Assembly (NCBI GenBank): GCA_013376985.1
Contig: JACABB010000026.1
Coordinates: 16,508-80,507, forward strand
Length of the DNA: 64,000 nucleotides
Source: Bacteroidales bacterium
GTDB taxonomy: Bacteria; Bacteroidota; Bacteroidia; Bacteroidales; Tenuifilaceae
Direction: 5' to 3'
The stretch's first letter is position 1. Each line of letters begins with the position of its first letter. A program made the position numbers and the translations under genes. Under the pieces are notes generated by a model. That model ran no database searches, had not been told where the DNA came from, and saw nothing but the letters and a program-made list of their open reading frames with translations. Shown here piece by piece: positions 36,694 to 45,573 of the stretch.

Positions 36694-38364
36694 TTATGGC
36701 AGGAACTTATCGGGATGCTTTTGGTAAAATCCTGCTTTTTTCTGGTAAGCAGAGCCTACAAGCAATAAATCAGCCTCATTATACCAATCGGCTAAAAAGG
36801 TAATGCTTGTTGGAAGACCATCCTTTCCAAAACCATTGGGAATAAGTAAAGCAGGATGTCCGGTTAAATTGGTCATCAAGTTTTGATTACCGCCCCATGT
36901 TGGACATACAATAACATCAACGGTTTTGAAAACATTCATGAATTCAGCAATTAGCTGGGTACGAATTCTACTTGCCTGAATGTACTCAACCGCAGGTATA
37001 AATCTTGCTTGACGGAAAATATTTGGCCATGCCCCTTTCTTTTGCAATACCATCATGGTATCCTTTTGGGTTAATGTAAGATCGCTAAAAGCAGCAGCAG
37101 CTTCGGCTTCAAGCATAATGCTAATTGCCATCGAAGGGATTTGCTCAGGGAGTTTTATTGGGATCAAATTAAGCCCCATCTCCCGTAATGTTTTTAATGT
37201 AAGGCTATCGTTTGTTCTGAAATCGTATTTTTCTTTGAAATAATCTTCAACATAACCTATTCTTAGGCTTTTAATATCTTTCTTGGGATCATAATTGAAC
37301 GGCAAATCAACAAGATTTGGATCTTGCCCATCCTTACCTTTGATAGCATCAAAAACCAATGCACAATCCTCTGCTGTACGACAAATTGGACCAATTTTGT
37401 CCATTGTCCATGAGAGAGCCATTGCCCCTGTCCTACTTACCCTACCATAAGTTGGGCGAAGCCCGGTTACCCCACACACCGTTGATGGCGATATTATTGA
37501 ACCCCAAGTTTCAGAACCAATAGAAAAGGCTACTAGACCTGCTGATGTTCCCGAAGCAGATCCAGCAGATGATCCACTTGAACCCTTTTCGGTATTCCAA
37601 GGATTGCGAGTAAGACCTCCAAACCAAGTATCATCCATTGCCAATTCACCCAACGAAAATTTTACAACAAGTACGGCTCCAGCCTCGTCAAGTTTTTGAA
37701 TTACAGGTGATGTAATCTCAGGAATTTGATTTTTATAGATTTTTGAGCCAAAGGTAAATGGGTATCCTTTAAGTGCAAGCAAATCCTTTACCCCATAAGG
37801 TATCCCATGTAGTGGACCTCTGTATATTCCCTTTGATATCTCCTCATCGGCTTTTTTAGCCTGATTTATAGCCCTTTCCTCTAGTAGTGTAATTACGCAA
37901 TGCAATTCGGGATCGTATTTTTTAAGCCTCTCTATATACAATTTAGTCAACTCTAAGGAAGTAATCTTTTTTTCCTTAATTAGTACAGATAATTCTGCAA
38001 CAGAATAGAAACATAACTGCTCTTTTCTCTCTGGCATTACCACCTCTTTAGGCAAGTCCCAATCAATCTTTTTCTGCTCTTTATCAAACTGATAGGAAAC
38101 AGGAACGGGTGCAAAATTGAAAGATGGTGAAACAGAATTATCAAGTGTTATTTTATGAATCTCCTTATACTTATCTAAATAACCTTTGATACCATCAACC
38201 ATCGAATCTCGCTGAGCAGGTGAAAACTTTAGATCAAAAAGTTTCTCAGTCGATAAAATATTATCTTGAATAGTATCACTTGATTTGAATAGATAAAAAT
38301 TTACAACCACTGATGATACTAGCAGAATAGTAAGAACTGATAACAATATTTTTTGTGTCTTCAT
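36694..38364 (-). CDS. amidase-signature-family hydrolase, membrane anchored or exported
   Basis: The 556-residue protein has an N-terminal hydrophobic helix (ILLSVLTILLVSSVVVNFYL) and then the amidase signature fold. The Ser-cisSer-Lys triad is visible: Lys in GVKDLLALKG (about 193), the Ser-rich loop GSSGSSAGSASGTSAG (about 262-277) and nucleophilic Ser in ETWGSIISPS (about 290). The usual DTGGS reads ETWGS here. These enzymes hydrolyse amides; without GatB or GatC neighbours and with export it is not the tRNA amidotransferase subunit. The physiological amide is unknown. Confidence 0.88.
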   Translation of the reverse strand: MKTQKILLSVLTILLVSSVVVNFYLFKSSDTIQDNILSTEKLFDLKFSPAQRDSMVDGIKGYLDKYKEIHKITLDNSVSPSFNFAPVPVSYQFDKEQKKIDWDLPKEVVMPERKEQLCFYSVAELSVLIKEKKITSLELTKLYIERLKKYDPELHCVITLLEERAINQAKKADEEISKGIYRGPLHGIPYGVKDLLALKGYPFTFGSKIYKNQIPEITSPVIQKLDEAGAVLVVKFSLGELAMDDTWFGGLTRNPWNTEKGSSGSSAGSASGTSAGLVAFSIGSETWGSIISPSTVCGVTGLRPTYGRVSRTGAMALSWTMDKIGPICRTAEDCALVFDAIKGKDGQDPNLVDLPFNYDPKKDIKSLRIGYVEDYFKEKYDFRTNDSLTLKTLREMGLNLIPIKLPEQIPSMAISIMLEAEAAAAFSDLTLTQKDTMMVLQKKGAWPNIFRQARFIPAVEYIQASRIRTQLIAEFMNVFKTVDVIVCPTWGGNQNLMTNLTGHPALLIPNGFGKDGLPTSITFLADWYNEADLLLVGSAYQKKAGFYQKHPDKFLP

Positions 38365-38472
38365 ATCAAAAAGTTTTACATTTATAATCTTACTAATTTA
38401 ATAATCAAAATGATTTGACAGTGTTTTTTGAAAGGGTTTAATCTGTTTACTATTTTTACAAAAAATTTAATG

Positions 38473-38562
38473 GATGAAACACCCATGTTACAGGCTAACG
38501 TAAAAGGCGATGAACCGAGTTTACGAGCTGGACGAAGTCAATAAAATATGGGTGTTCCATGA
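38473..38562. repeat. nested palindromic intergenic element
   Basis: Outer arms carry AACACCCAT at about 38478-38486 and ATGGGTGTT at about 38548-38556; an inner inverted repeat CGTAAA (38499-38504) / TTTACG (38520-38525) is flanked by GCT and AGC. The 90-base unit is GC-richer than the surrounding spacer, which suggests a mobile or structured RNA element. It lies upstream of the methylglyoxal synthase gene. Confidence 0.55.
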
Positions 38563-38635
38563 TTGTAATTTATAAACGGTTACTATGACATATTCATCTT
38601 GCTATAAATCAATCGTATAATATAAATTTATTCTC

Positions 38636-39112
38636 ATGAAAAAGTCAAAGGTAAAAACCATTGCACTTGTGGCGCACGATAACCGCAAAGCGGATATGAT
38701 AGAATGGGTGGAGTGGAATTGGGAGAAATTAATGAGGCATAAACTTATCTGTACGGGTACAACAGGTAGATTAGTTGAAGAGGCGCTAATCCATATGATT
38801 GGCGATGGGATATATGATCATCTTCAAATATCAAAGTTAAAATCGGGTCCATTAGGTGGAGATCAGCAACTTGGGGCAAAAATTGCAGAAGGTGATATTG
38901 ATATCCTGATATTTTTTTGGGATCCAATGCAGGCACAGCCACACGATGTGGATGTTAAGGCGCTATTGCGACTTGCATCGGTTTATAATATACCAACAGC
39001 CACAAACCGTTCAACCGCCGATTTTCTTATTAGCTCGCCATTGCTTGAAATTGAGTATACTCCAAAATTGATCGATTTTTCAAAATACATAAATCGAAGT
39101 TTAAAAATGTAA
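38636..39112 (+). CDS. mgsA: methylglyoxal synthase
   Basis: The 158-residue protein has all family hallmarks: IALVAHDNRKADMIEWVEWN at the N-terminus, the phosphate loop CTGTTGRLVE near 40-50, SGPLGGDQQLGAKIAEGDID near 70-88 with the catalytic Asp in the GGDQQ segment, FFWDPM near 93-98 and the closing NIPTATNRSTADF. It converts dihydroxyacetone phosphate to methylglyoxal and phosphate, a bypass of lower glycolysis used when phosphate is short. Cytoplasmic homohexamer in known cases. It lies 46 bases before the M64 peptidase gene. Confidence 0.95.
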   Translation: MKKSKVKTIALVAHDNRKADMIEWVEWNWEKLMRHKLICTGTTGRLVEEALIHMIGDGIYDHLQISKLKSGPLGGDQQLGAKIAEGDIDILIFFWDPMQAQPHDVDVKALLRLASVYNIPTATNRSTADFLISSPLLEIEYTPKLIDFSKYINRSLKM

Positions 39113-39158
39113 TTATTAAGCAACCAAAAGCTTTATACATAACCCTAATCAAACCAAA

Positions 39159-40637
39159 ATGAAACAAAATTTAATTTTAGTTCTAATTGGACTAGCGTTA
39201 ATATCCTGTAAACCAAACAAGGAGCAGGTTAATAAACCAGTAACTAAAATAGACTCTTCAATCACTGCAATTAATAAGGGTGATGTTGATTTCGACACCT
39301 ATTTTGTTGAAAAAACAATGCGTATGGATTACTTCCATACAGGCAACGCAAAGGAGGAGAGATTTGCCATAGATAAAGTTCTCTCCGATGGCATTTGGGG
39401 AGGAAGTAAGAAAATCCTAATAGATAAACTTGAACTGGGTCTTTACTTTTTTGAAATTCTTGATAAAGAGACCAATATACTCCTTTACTCAAGAGGATTT
39501 GCAAGTGTTTTCGGTGAGTGGCAATCAATTCCCGAGGCCAATAGCCGTTGGGGCACATTTCATGAATCTTTACGTTTCCCTTGGCCTAAAAAACCTGTTA
39601 CAATCCTTATGAAGAAAAGGGATGCTCAAAATAAGTTCGAAACTATATGGACAACGAATATTGATCCCTCATATCGTCAGGTAAATCCTTCGGATATTAT
39701 TCATACCGAAAAAGTTGATGTGATAGTTGAAAATGGCCCTGCTCAGGAAAAATTGGATATCGTTATCTTGGGTGATGGTTATTCCGTTAAAGAGATGGAT
39801 AAATTCCGTAATGATGCAAAGCGATTAGGAAATGTGTTAATGAATGCCGAACCATTTAAATCGCAGAGTAAAAATATAAATATTCGTGCAGTTGAATCTC
39901 CTTCGGAGCAATCGGGTGTAAACAAACCTCATCATGGCATTTTTAAGCATTCACGGCTATCAGTAAGCTATAGCGCATTCGATTCAGAACGCTACGCATT
40001 GACCTATGACAATAAAACTGTAAGAGATATTGCATCTGCTGTTCCATACGAATTTATGGTGATTTTAATAAATGAAAGAACTTATGGTGGAGGTGGAATC
40101 TACAATCTTTACACTACCGTTGCTGCCGATAATAAATTTTCTGATTATATTATGGTTCATGAAATGGGTCATCACATGGCTGGTCTTGCTGATGAATACT
40201 ATACTTCGGCAGTATCATATGAAATACCTAAAATTACAGTTGAACCATGGGAAACAAACATTACTGCTCTTTTCGATAAGAATAACCTAAAATGGAAAGA
40301 CCTTGTTGAGGAAGGTACACCAATTCCTACACCATGGAACAAAATCGAGTTTGACGCACATGGATATCAGATCCAAAAGGAACGCGATAGCCTAAGAGCA
40401 GCCCATGTTCCAGAAAACATTATGGAAGATCTTTTTACTCGCCAGATGAATAAAGAAAATGAGTTCTTCTCAGCAGAAAAGTATAAAGATAAGGTCGGCG
40501 CATTTGAAGGCGCAAACTACAATGCAAAGGGTATGTATCGCTCACAGCTTGATTGTATAATGTATACAAGACATCAGGTATACTGTAAGGTTTGCCAAAG
40601 GAGTATAATCAATGTAATTGAACAGTACTCAAAGTAG
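39159..40637 (+). CDS. M64-family (IgA-peptidase-like) metallopeptidase lipoprotein
   Basis: The 492-residue protein has a lipoprotein signal (LALISC, Cys17). After an N-terminal beta domain of about 190 residues, the peptidase part starts at EKLDIVILGDGYSVKEMDKF (about 204) and contains the zinc site HEMGHHMAGLADEYY (about 335-349), in which the two His of HExxH and the following Asp/Glu match family M64. It is anchored at the outer or inner membrane and faces outward. It may share the mgsA transcript, though there is no functional link. A hairpin follows. Confidence 0.88.
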   Translation: MKQNLILVLIGLALISCKPNKEQVNKPVTKIDSSITAINKGDVDFDTYFVEKTMRMDYFHTGNAKEERFAIDKVLSDGIWGGSKKILIDKLELGLYFFEILDKETNILLYSRGFASVFGEWQSIPEANSRWGTFHESLRFPWPKKPVTILMKKRDAQNKFETIWTTNIDPSYRQVNPSDIIHTEKVDVIVENGPAQEKLDIVILGDGYSVKEMDKFRNDAKRLGNVLMNAEPFKSQSKNINIRAVESPSEQSGVNKPHHGIFKHSRLSVSYSAFDSERYALTYDNKTVRDIASAVPYEFMVILINERTYGGGGIYNLYTTVAADNKFSDYIMVHEMGHHMAGLADEYYTSAVSYEIPKITVEPWETNITALFDKNNLKWKDLVEEGTPIPTPWNKIEFDAHGYQIQKERDSLRAAHVPENIMEDLFTRQMNKENEFFSAEKYKDKVGAFEGANYNAKGMYRSQLDCIMYTRHQVYCKVCQRSIINVIEQYSK

Positions 40638-40670
40638 AAAATAAAGAATATCTAATTCGGAAAGTATGAT

Positions 40671-40712
40671 ATATTGAGGCTGTCTCAAAAGAAAAATAGA
40701 CAGCCTCAATAT
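40671..40712. terminator. terminator between M64 peptidase and ABC permease genes
   Basis: A perfect 15-bp stem (ATATTGAGGCTGTCT / AGACAGCCTCAATAT) with a 12-base A-rich loop lies between convergent genes. The T tract is poor. GAGGCTGTCTCAAAA looks like some IS ends, but both arms lie 12 bases apart. Confidence 0.7.
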
Positions 40713-40832
40713 CATTTCTGTTCTCAGTTACACATCTTCTTACCAACTATTTTTTGCTATTATACTATTCACCTCAAATAATGGGATTATCCTCAAGAAA
40801 TTGAATTCATAATTTTATGCTAAAATTTATGA

Positions 40833-43211
40833 TTATTCATATTTCAACGAATCTGTAGGATTCTTCTGAGCTGCTTTATATGATTGAATGCTCACAGTAA
40901 TAAGCGTTACAATAAGAATAATTAATGCAGCAAGTATGAATGGTAATACATTAAGTTTTACTCTATACTCAAACCCTTGTAGCCAAGTTCTCATAATAAA
41001 TACTGCAACAGGGACTCCAATGCAAATAGCAATTGCTACAAGTCTTATATATTCATATGATTGCAATAATACCATTTGTTTATTTGTTCCACCAAAAGTT
41101 TTTCGAATACCAATCTCCTTTGTTCGCTGTTCCGCCGAATATGCTGCAAGTCCAAATAGACCTAACATTGCTACAAAGATTGATAGAATAGTAAATCGGA
41201 AGAATAGTTTTGAGAATTCCTGCTCTTTTTCGAAGAGTTGGTTAAATGACTCATCGAAAAACTTGTACTCCAAAGGAATGCTTCCGTTAATGCTTTTCCA
41301 TGTTTGCTCAATGGATTTTAAAGTATTGCTGATATTTGCTTCAGCAACTTTTATTGACAGAATTCCATTGACTCCTGATCTATAGACCATCATTATTGGT
41401 TCTATCTTATGACGCATTGATGTAAAATGGAAGTCCTTTACGACTCCAATTACTATAGCATCACGATTTCTTCCTAATTTAATCTTCTTATTAAGACCCT
41501 TATCCCATCCAGCCGCTTTTACCAGCGATTCATTTACAATAACAGGAATTGGCTGTTGAGTTATGTCCTTTCGAAAATTTTCCCCCTCAACCATTTCCAT
41601 CTTCATTAATGAGATGTAATTCTCATCAATTGAAAAAATACTTGTAATCCAAATATCGGTGGATTGAGCACCCTCAGGTGTTATGCCTGTTCGACCAAAA
41701 CCAAGGCCTGGCATAGAGCCAGATGTTGCAACCAGATTTACTCCAGAAATTTTTTGAAGTTCGGTTTTTAGTGCTTCATATTTTGTTCTTACATCATTAT
41801 TGTCAAGCTGAATATTTACAATTTGAGAGGTGTTAAAACCCTTATCTTTACTTAAGCTGTATCTAACTTGTTTTACAACCACAACAGTGCCTAAAATCAT
41901 CACAAACGCAGCTATAAACTGCATTGAAACAAGAAAACGTCTTAACCATAACCCTTTTTTACCGGTTTCGAATTTTCCTTTCAATACAACTTGTGGTTTA
42001 TATGAACTAAGAATCAAAGCAGGATATGTACCAGAAATAATTCCTAGAATAAAAACTAATCCTAATATGTATAGAACAATTATCGGGCTTGAAATTATGT
42101 ACCCAATAACAGTAGAATCGACAAAAACGAAGTAATGATTGATTAGTTCAACTATTCCCAATGCAACAAAAACTGATAGTAAAACTTGAATAAAAGCCTC
42201 AGACAAATGCTGTGAAATAAGTTGGAATTTCAAGGCTCCCATTGTCTTTCGAACTCCAACTTCTCTAGCTCTTTTTGTTGATCGGGCTGTCGAAAGGTTC
42301 ATGTAGTTAAAACTCGCAATTAGTAATATAATAATTGCAACTAAAGAAAGGGATTGAACATACTTGATATTTCCTTTATTCTTATTGAATTCATCGAAAA
42401 TGATATCATTGGAGTATAGATGAACCTCCTTTAGGGGTTGAAGCGTAGCTTTCCATGCAGCAAGTACCTTATTCCTTCGCATGAGTGAATCCATATCAAC
42501 AATTACTTGCTTAACATTATTGGGGTTCCTTAAAAGCGCATATTCAGTCATAGCAATAGATTGCCATGAGTTTAAAAATTGAGCAGTAGTCGTATCAGAA
42601 GGTGAGGGATTTATTGAAAGGATGATATCAAACTTAAAGTGTGATGGTCTTTTTTCATCTGCAAGAATACCAGTAACCACCAAATCATCGGAGCCATCAG
42701 CCGAAAATACTTTACCCATTGGGTTTTCATTACCAAATATTTTCTTTGCCATTGTTTCGGTAAGGATAGCTGTTTTAGGATCTTTAAGACATGTTGCAGG
42801 GTTTCCTTCCTTTAGCTTGAAGTCAAATACCTCAAAGAAACTAGGTTCAGAATAAATTAGATCTTTTGAGTAAAGAGTAGTCTCCTTGTATTTGACTAGG
42901 CTTTTCCCAACCGGAGAAATATTCACTACATTTTCCACCTCAGGAATTTCTTTCTTCATTCCATTCCCAAGAGCAGGAATCGTAATTCCTACAGTGTTGT
43001 TACTAACACCAATAGCATTGTCAATGGAAAGAATCCTAAATATTCTATCCTTCTTTTCATGAAAGCGATCGTAACTTAATTCACGATTAACATTGATAAA
43101 AATTAGGAAACAACTTGTAAGACCTACCGTTAGTCCTAAAAAGTTAATAATAGAAGTTGTGCCATTTTTAAAGTAACTTCTAATCGCAATTTTTATAAAA
43201 CTCTTTATCAT
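40833..43211 (-). CDS. MacB/FtsX-type ABC transporter permease
   Basis: The 792-residue protein has the duplicated layout of Bacteroidota FtsX-like permeases: TM near 20-42, a MacB-like periplasmic domain to about 275, three or four helices at about 285-445 with RSTKRAREVGVRKTMGALKF near 315, a second periplasmic domain, and a final FtsX bundle at about 670-785 with EQRTKEIGIRKTFGGTNKQM. MacB-type machines export peptides or drive envelope processes, with the ATPase on a separate protein that is not found here. The gene shares promoter and operator motifs with the peptide precursor gene, so it probably exports or gives protection from the modified peptide. Confidence 0.88.
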   Translation of the reverse strand: MIKSFIKIAIRSYFKNGTTSIINFLGLTVGLTSCFLIFINVNRELSYDRFHEKKDRIFRILSIDNAIGVSNNTVGITIPALGNGMKKEIPEVENVVNISPVGKSLVKYKETTLYSKDLIYSEPSFFEVFDFKLKEGNPATCLKDPKTAILTETMAKKIFGNENPMGKVFSADGSDDLVVTGILADEKRPSHFKFDIILSINPSPSDTTTAQFLNSWQSIAMTEYALLRNPNNVKQVIVDMDSLMRRNKVLAAWKATLQPLKEVHLYSNDIIFDEFNKNKGNIKYVQSLSLVAIIILLIASFNYMNLSTARSTKRAREVGVRKTMGALKFQLISQHLSEAFIQVLLSVFVALGIVELINHYFVFVDSTVIGYIISSPIIVLYILGLVFILGIISGTYPALILSSYKPQVVLKGKFETGKKGLWLRRFLVSMQFIAAFVMILGTVVVVKQVRYSLSKDKGFNTSQIVNIQLDNNDVRTKYEALKTELQKISGVNLVATSGSMPGLGFGRTGITPEGAQSTDIWITSIFSIDENYISLMKMEMVEGENFRKDITQQPIPVIVNESLVKAAGWDKGLNKKIKLGRNRDAIVIGVVKDFHFTSMRHKIEPIMMVYRSGVNGILSIKVAEANISNTLKSIEQTWKSINGSIPLEYKFFDESFNQLFEKEQEFSKLFFRFTILSIFVAMLGLFGLAAYSAEQRTKEIGIRKTFGGTNKQMVLLQSYEYIRLVAIAICIGVPVAVFIMRTWLQGFEYRVKLNVLPFILAALIILIVTLITVSIQSYKAAQKNPTDSLKYE

Positions 43212-43230
43212 AATATATTTTTTGCTAGTA

Positions 43231-43250
43231 TAATACCCATTTCATGCCAA
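43231..43250 (-). promoter_or_regulatory. sigma-54-like promoter of the permease gene
   Basis: Read on the minus strand the site is TTGGCATGAAATGGGTATTA, 16 of 20 identical to the promoter at 45467-45486. It has GG, ten bases, then GT, which is one base from the sigma-54 pattern GG-N10-GC. It lies 20 to 40 bases before the permease start codon. Confidence 0.6.
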
Positions 43251-43337
43251 AGAAAATAAAATGCTAATATTGTGAAAATTATATAATTGAAAAGCGAATA
43301 TTTTACTATCACAGGTGTACGTATTGATTCAATTGGT

Positions 43338-43355
43338 AGTCCGATTATGGGACAA
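43338..43355. promoter_or_regulatory. upstream activator site for the permease gene
   Basis: AGTCCGATTATGGGACAA contains the inverted repeat GTCC-N7-GGAC. It is 17 of 18 or 16 of 18 identical to 45574-45591 (AGTCCGATATTGGGACAA) and its left edge is 88 bases from the promoter edge, exactly as in the other copy. The likely binder is the NtrC-type regulator encoded at 45621. Confidence 0.7.
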
Positions 43356-43450
43356 CTAATATTGAAAACATTCTCAATAAACTTTGTAATTATAGTCTAA
43401 GAGCTGTTTCCAATTAGCATATTTAGATTTCCAAATTTCAATTTACTAAA

Positions 43451-44947
43451 CTATATTATATCGTATAGAAATTTAGGAGCCTTATTGCATCGTGGATCAG
43501 GAAAGTCCCAATTTTTATCGCCATATACTTTTAAAACTTCTGCCCAACATTTGTTTGGATACTTATTGCAGCACTCATCAAGCATTTCACAATTTTTACA
43601 AGCACTTTCATCACGAAAATCATCCTTTGTTAAATTAACCCATTTTAATGACTCGGCAGAATTCCATACTTCTTCAATTGAATTATTGAGAATATTCCCA
43701 ATTATGAATCTTTTCTTCCAATACATTTGCTCACAAATAGTAACATTCCCATCGGGTAGTACAAACATATGTGAACGGTTTGCTGAGCATGTTGCACCAG
43801 AAAATGATTTGCTACCCTTTTCAGCAGTGAAATAACCACGTTCAAGGTTTGATTTATCAATTTCTAAGGTTATTTTTTGCAATTTACTTAGTTCATCAAC
43901 ATACTTAAGTGTTTCAATACGCTCATCCTCTTGAAGTTTTATTGTTTCAAACTCTGTTGAACTATATAGCGACTTAAAAGCAATACGTACTTGCCATTTT
44001 TTAATTTTTTTTAGAGTTGAAAGGTAATTATGTAACTCAAGCAAATCTTTTTTATCGGAATTAATTTTAGTCAAAACTGATAAAATATGATATGAAATAC
44101 CATACTCATCCATCTTATCAAACGTTTTCTTCATTTTTGTTAAGTAACTTCTTGAAACTCCAAGAATTCTTTGAAGTTTATCACCTGAAAGAGAATCGAA
44201 GGAAAACTGAAACGATAAATTAGGAAATTGTTTAAGTTTGATAATGTCTTCTTCCTTGATAGGAACTTTAGTTGAAATAAATATTTTCTCATAACCATGC
44301 TTATAAAGCTCCTTTAAGAGGTCGTACCATCGTTCATAAAGAAAAAACTCACCCCCACTAACATGTACATCCTTTATTTTTAAATTCTTTGCTTCTTCAA
44401 TTACTTCTTTTATACGTTCAAAAGAAATTGAACATGACATTTCCTTGCTTCTATCAGCGTAGCAATAAATACAATTTGTAACGCAACGATTTGTTAACAT
44501 TATAGTTACAGTCGATGGACTCTTCATCAAACGTGCATTCTCAAAATCCAGTTCATTATAAATAAAATCTTCAGGAGCATAAGTACAATTTATTTTAAGA
44601 TGACTTTCGTACTTTACAATTATACGCTTAGGGAATTTAAATGTAGCCCCATTATATTGGGTGAAAATAACCTCATTATTTTCAATAAATGGATTAATAA
44701 GATTTAATACTTCTTCTTTGTTTAAATTCAAAAAATCAATTAAGTTTTCAACTGCATTATCAATAGTTATTGGAGAAGAAAAAAATGATAAAATCATTGC
44801 CTGAACTGGATGAATGAAGGATAGCCATTCCTGATTTGAGTATTCGCATTGCGATTCTGAATTTGCTATAATTACACTTCTTTTAATATCACTTCTGAAA
44901 TTATAATCAGGGTTTAGAATATATTGTATTTCATTAATTCGATTCAT
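43451..44947 (-). CDS. radical SAM/SPASM peptide maturase
   Basis: The 498-residue protein has an N-terminal winged-helix-like segment (about 1-110; HPVQAMILSFFSSPITIDNA) that may recognise the leader peptide, the radical SAM cluster motif CVTNCIYCYAD (Cys about 154, 158, 161), then a TIM barrel with VSGGEFFL, and a Cys-rich SPASM end with two auxiliary-cluster segments: CSANRSHMF, NVTICEQMY and ACKNCEMLDECCNKYPNKC. This layout is that of enzymes that build thioether or C-C crosslinks in ribosomal peptides. It lies 140 bases downstream of the Cys-rich precursor on the same strand, which fixes the probable substrate. Confidence 0.9.
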   Translation of the reverse strand: MNRINEIQYILNPDYNFRSDIKRSVIIANSESQCEYSNQEWLSFIHPVQAMILSFFSSPITIDNAVENLIDFLNLNKEEVLNLINPFIENNEVIFTQYNGATFKFPKRIIVKYESHLKINCTYAPEDFIYNELDFENARLMKSPSTVTIMLTNRCVTNCIYCYADRSKEMSCSISFERIKEVIEEAKNLKIKDVHVSGGEFFLYERWYDLLKELYKHGYEKIFISTKVPIKEEDIIKLKQFPNLSFQFSFDSLSGDKLQRILGVSRSYLTKMKKTFDKMDEYGISYHILSVLTKINSDKKDLLELHNYLSTLKKIKKWQVRIAFKSLYSSTEFETIKLQEDERIETLKYVDELSKLQKITLEIDKSNLERGYFTAEKGSKSFSGATCSANRSHMFVLPDGNVTICEQMYWKKRFIIGNILNNSIEEVWNSAESLKWVNLTKDDFRDESACKNCEMLDECCNKYPNKCWAEVLKVYGDKNWDFPDPRCNKAPKFLYDII

Positions 44948-45087
44948 ATAAATGGTTTTTAATGTGAATAAAAAATAAACAATTCTTCTACATCTATGAA
45001 TAATTGAATTATGTAGAAGAACTGTATTTAAATTACATCAACTACTTTAAAAATTTAAAATAATTGATTGCATGACCTGCAAAATGA

Positions 45088-45324
45088 TTAATATGCGATG
45101 GCATTGCTACTCCAGCAGTCACTTAAACCACCAACACATGCCCCTCCACTTGAAGAACCTATACAACCACTTTTAGCTACATCTGTGCATCGCATCATTC
45201 CTGAAATACAAGTTTCATTTTGACCATTGCAAACCCCACCGCTAATTTCATTTAGCGCTTTTGCACTCATCAATTCGCCGAGATTAAACTTTTCGGCTGT
45301 TAATTCTGCTAATTTTTTTTTCAT
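45088..45324 (-). CDS. RiPP precursor peptide with Gly-Gly leader and six-Cys core
   Basis: The 78-residue peptide begins MKKKLAELTAEKFNLGELMS and its leader ends ALNEISGG at residue 30, a double-glycine site typical of C39-type cleavage and of Bacteroidales GG-leader precursors. The core (residues 31-78) has Cys at 32, 39, 46, 54, 63 and 70, with spacings x6, x6, x7, x8, x6, and many Gly and Ser. There is no signal sequence. The adjacent radical SAM/SPASM enzyme would modify it, probably at the cysteines. No C39 transporter is in the window. It carries its own sigma-54-like promoter and is the first gene of the precursor-maturase unit. Confidence 0.85.
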   Translation of the reverse strand: MKKKLAELTAEKFNLGELMSAKALNEISGGVCNGQNETCISGMMRCTDVAKSGCIGSSSGGACVGGLSDCWSSNAIAY

Positions 45325-45466
45325 TTTACATAAAGTTTAAATATACACCTACTCTTTTTTGGATTTTCGGTTTACTCCATTTCTTATATATATTTTACAT
45401 TCTATTTTTTAATATTTTATAAGTATATAATATATAGCATACAATAATTTTAGTTTTTATAAGACT

Positions 45467-45486
45467 TTATACTCATTTTGTGCCAA
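45467..45486 (-). promoter_or_regulatory. sigma-54-like promoter of the precursor gene
   Basis: Read on the minus strand the site is TTGGCACAAAATGAGTATAA. TTGGCAC is a perfect -24 box; the -12 box reads GT instead of GC at the correct ten-base distance. The start codon of the precursor is about 140 bases downstream, leaving a long AT-rich leader. Confidence 0.6.
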
Positions 45487-45573
45487 TTATCATATCTAAT
45501 TAAAAATATGATATTTACGTAAAATAAAATTATTGCTCACAATTATTTAAGCGTTCGAAATTGCACAAATAGG

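Noticed and set aside
40671..40712. Insertion-sequence end, because GAGGCTGTCTCAAAA resembles several IS termini
   Set aside because: The inverted copy lies only 12 bases away and no transposase fragment is near; it forms a simple hairpin between convergent genes.
43212..43237. Alternative sigma-54 site GGGTATTATACTAGC for the permease (GG at 43236-43237, GC at 43224-43225)
   Set aside because: It would place the transcript start at the start codon itself. The overlapping site at 43231-43250 matches the precursor promoter in sequence and spacing.
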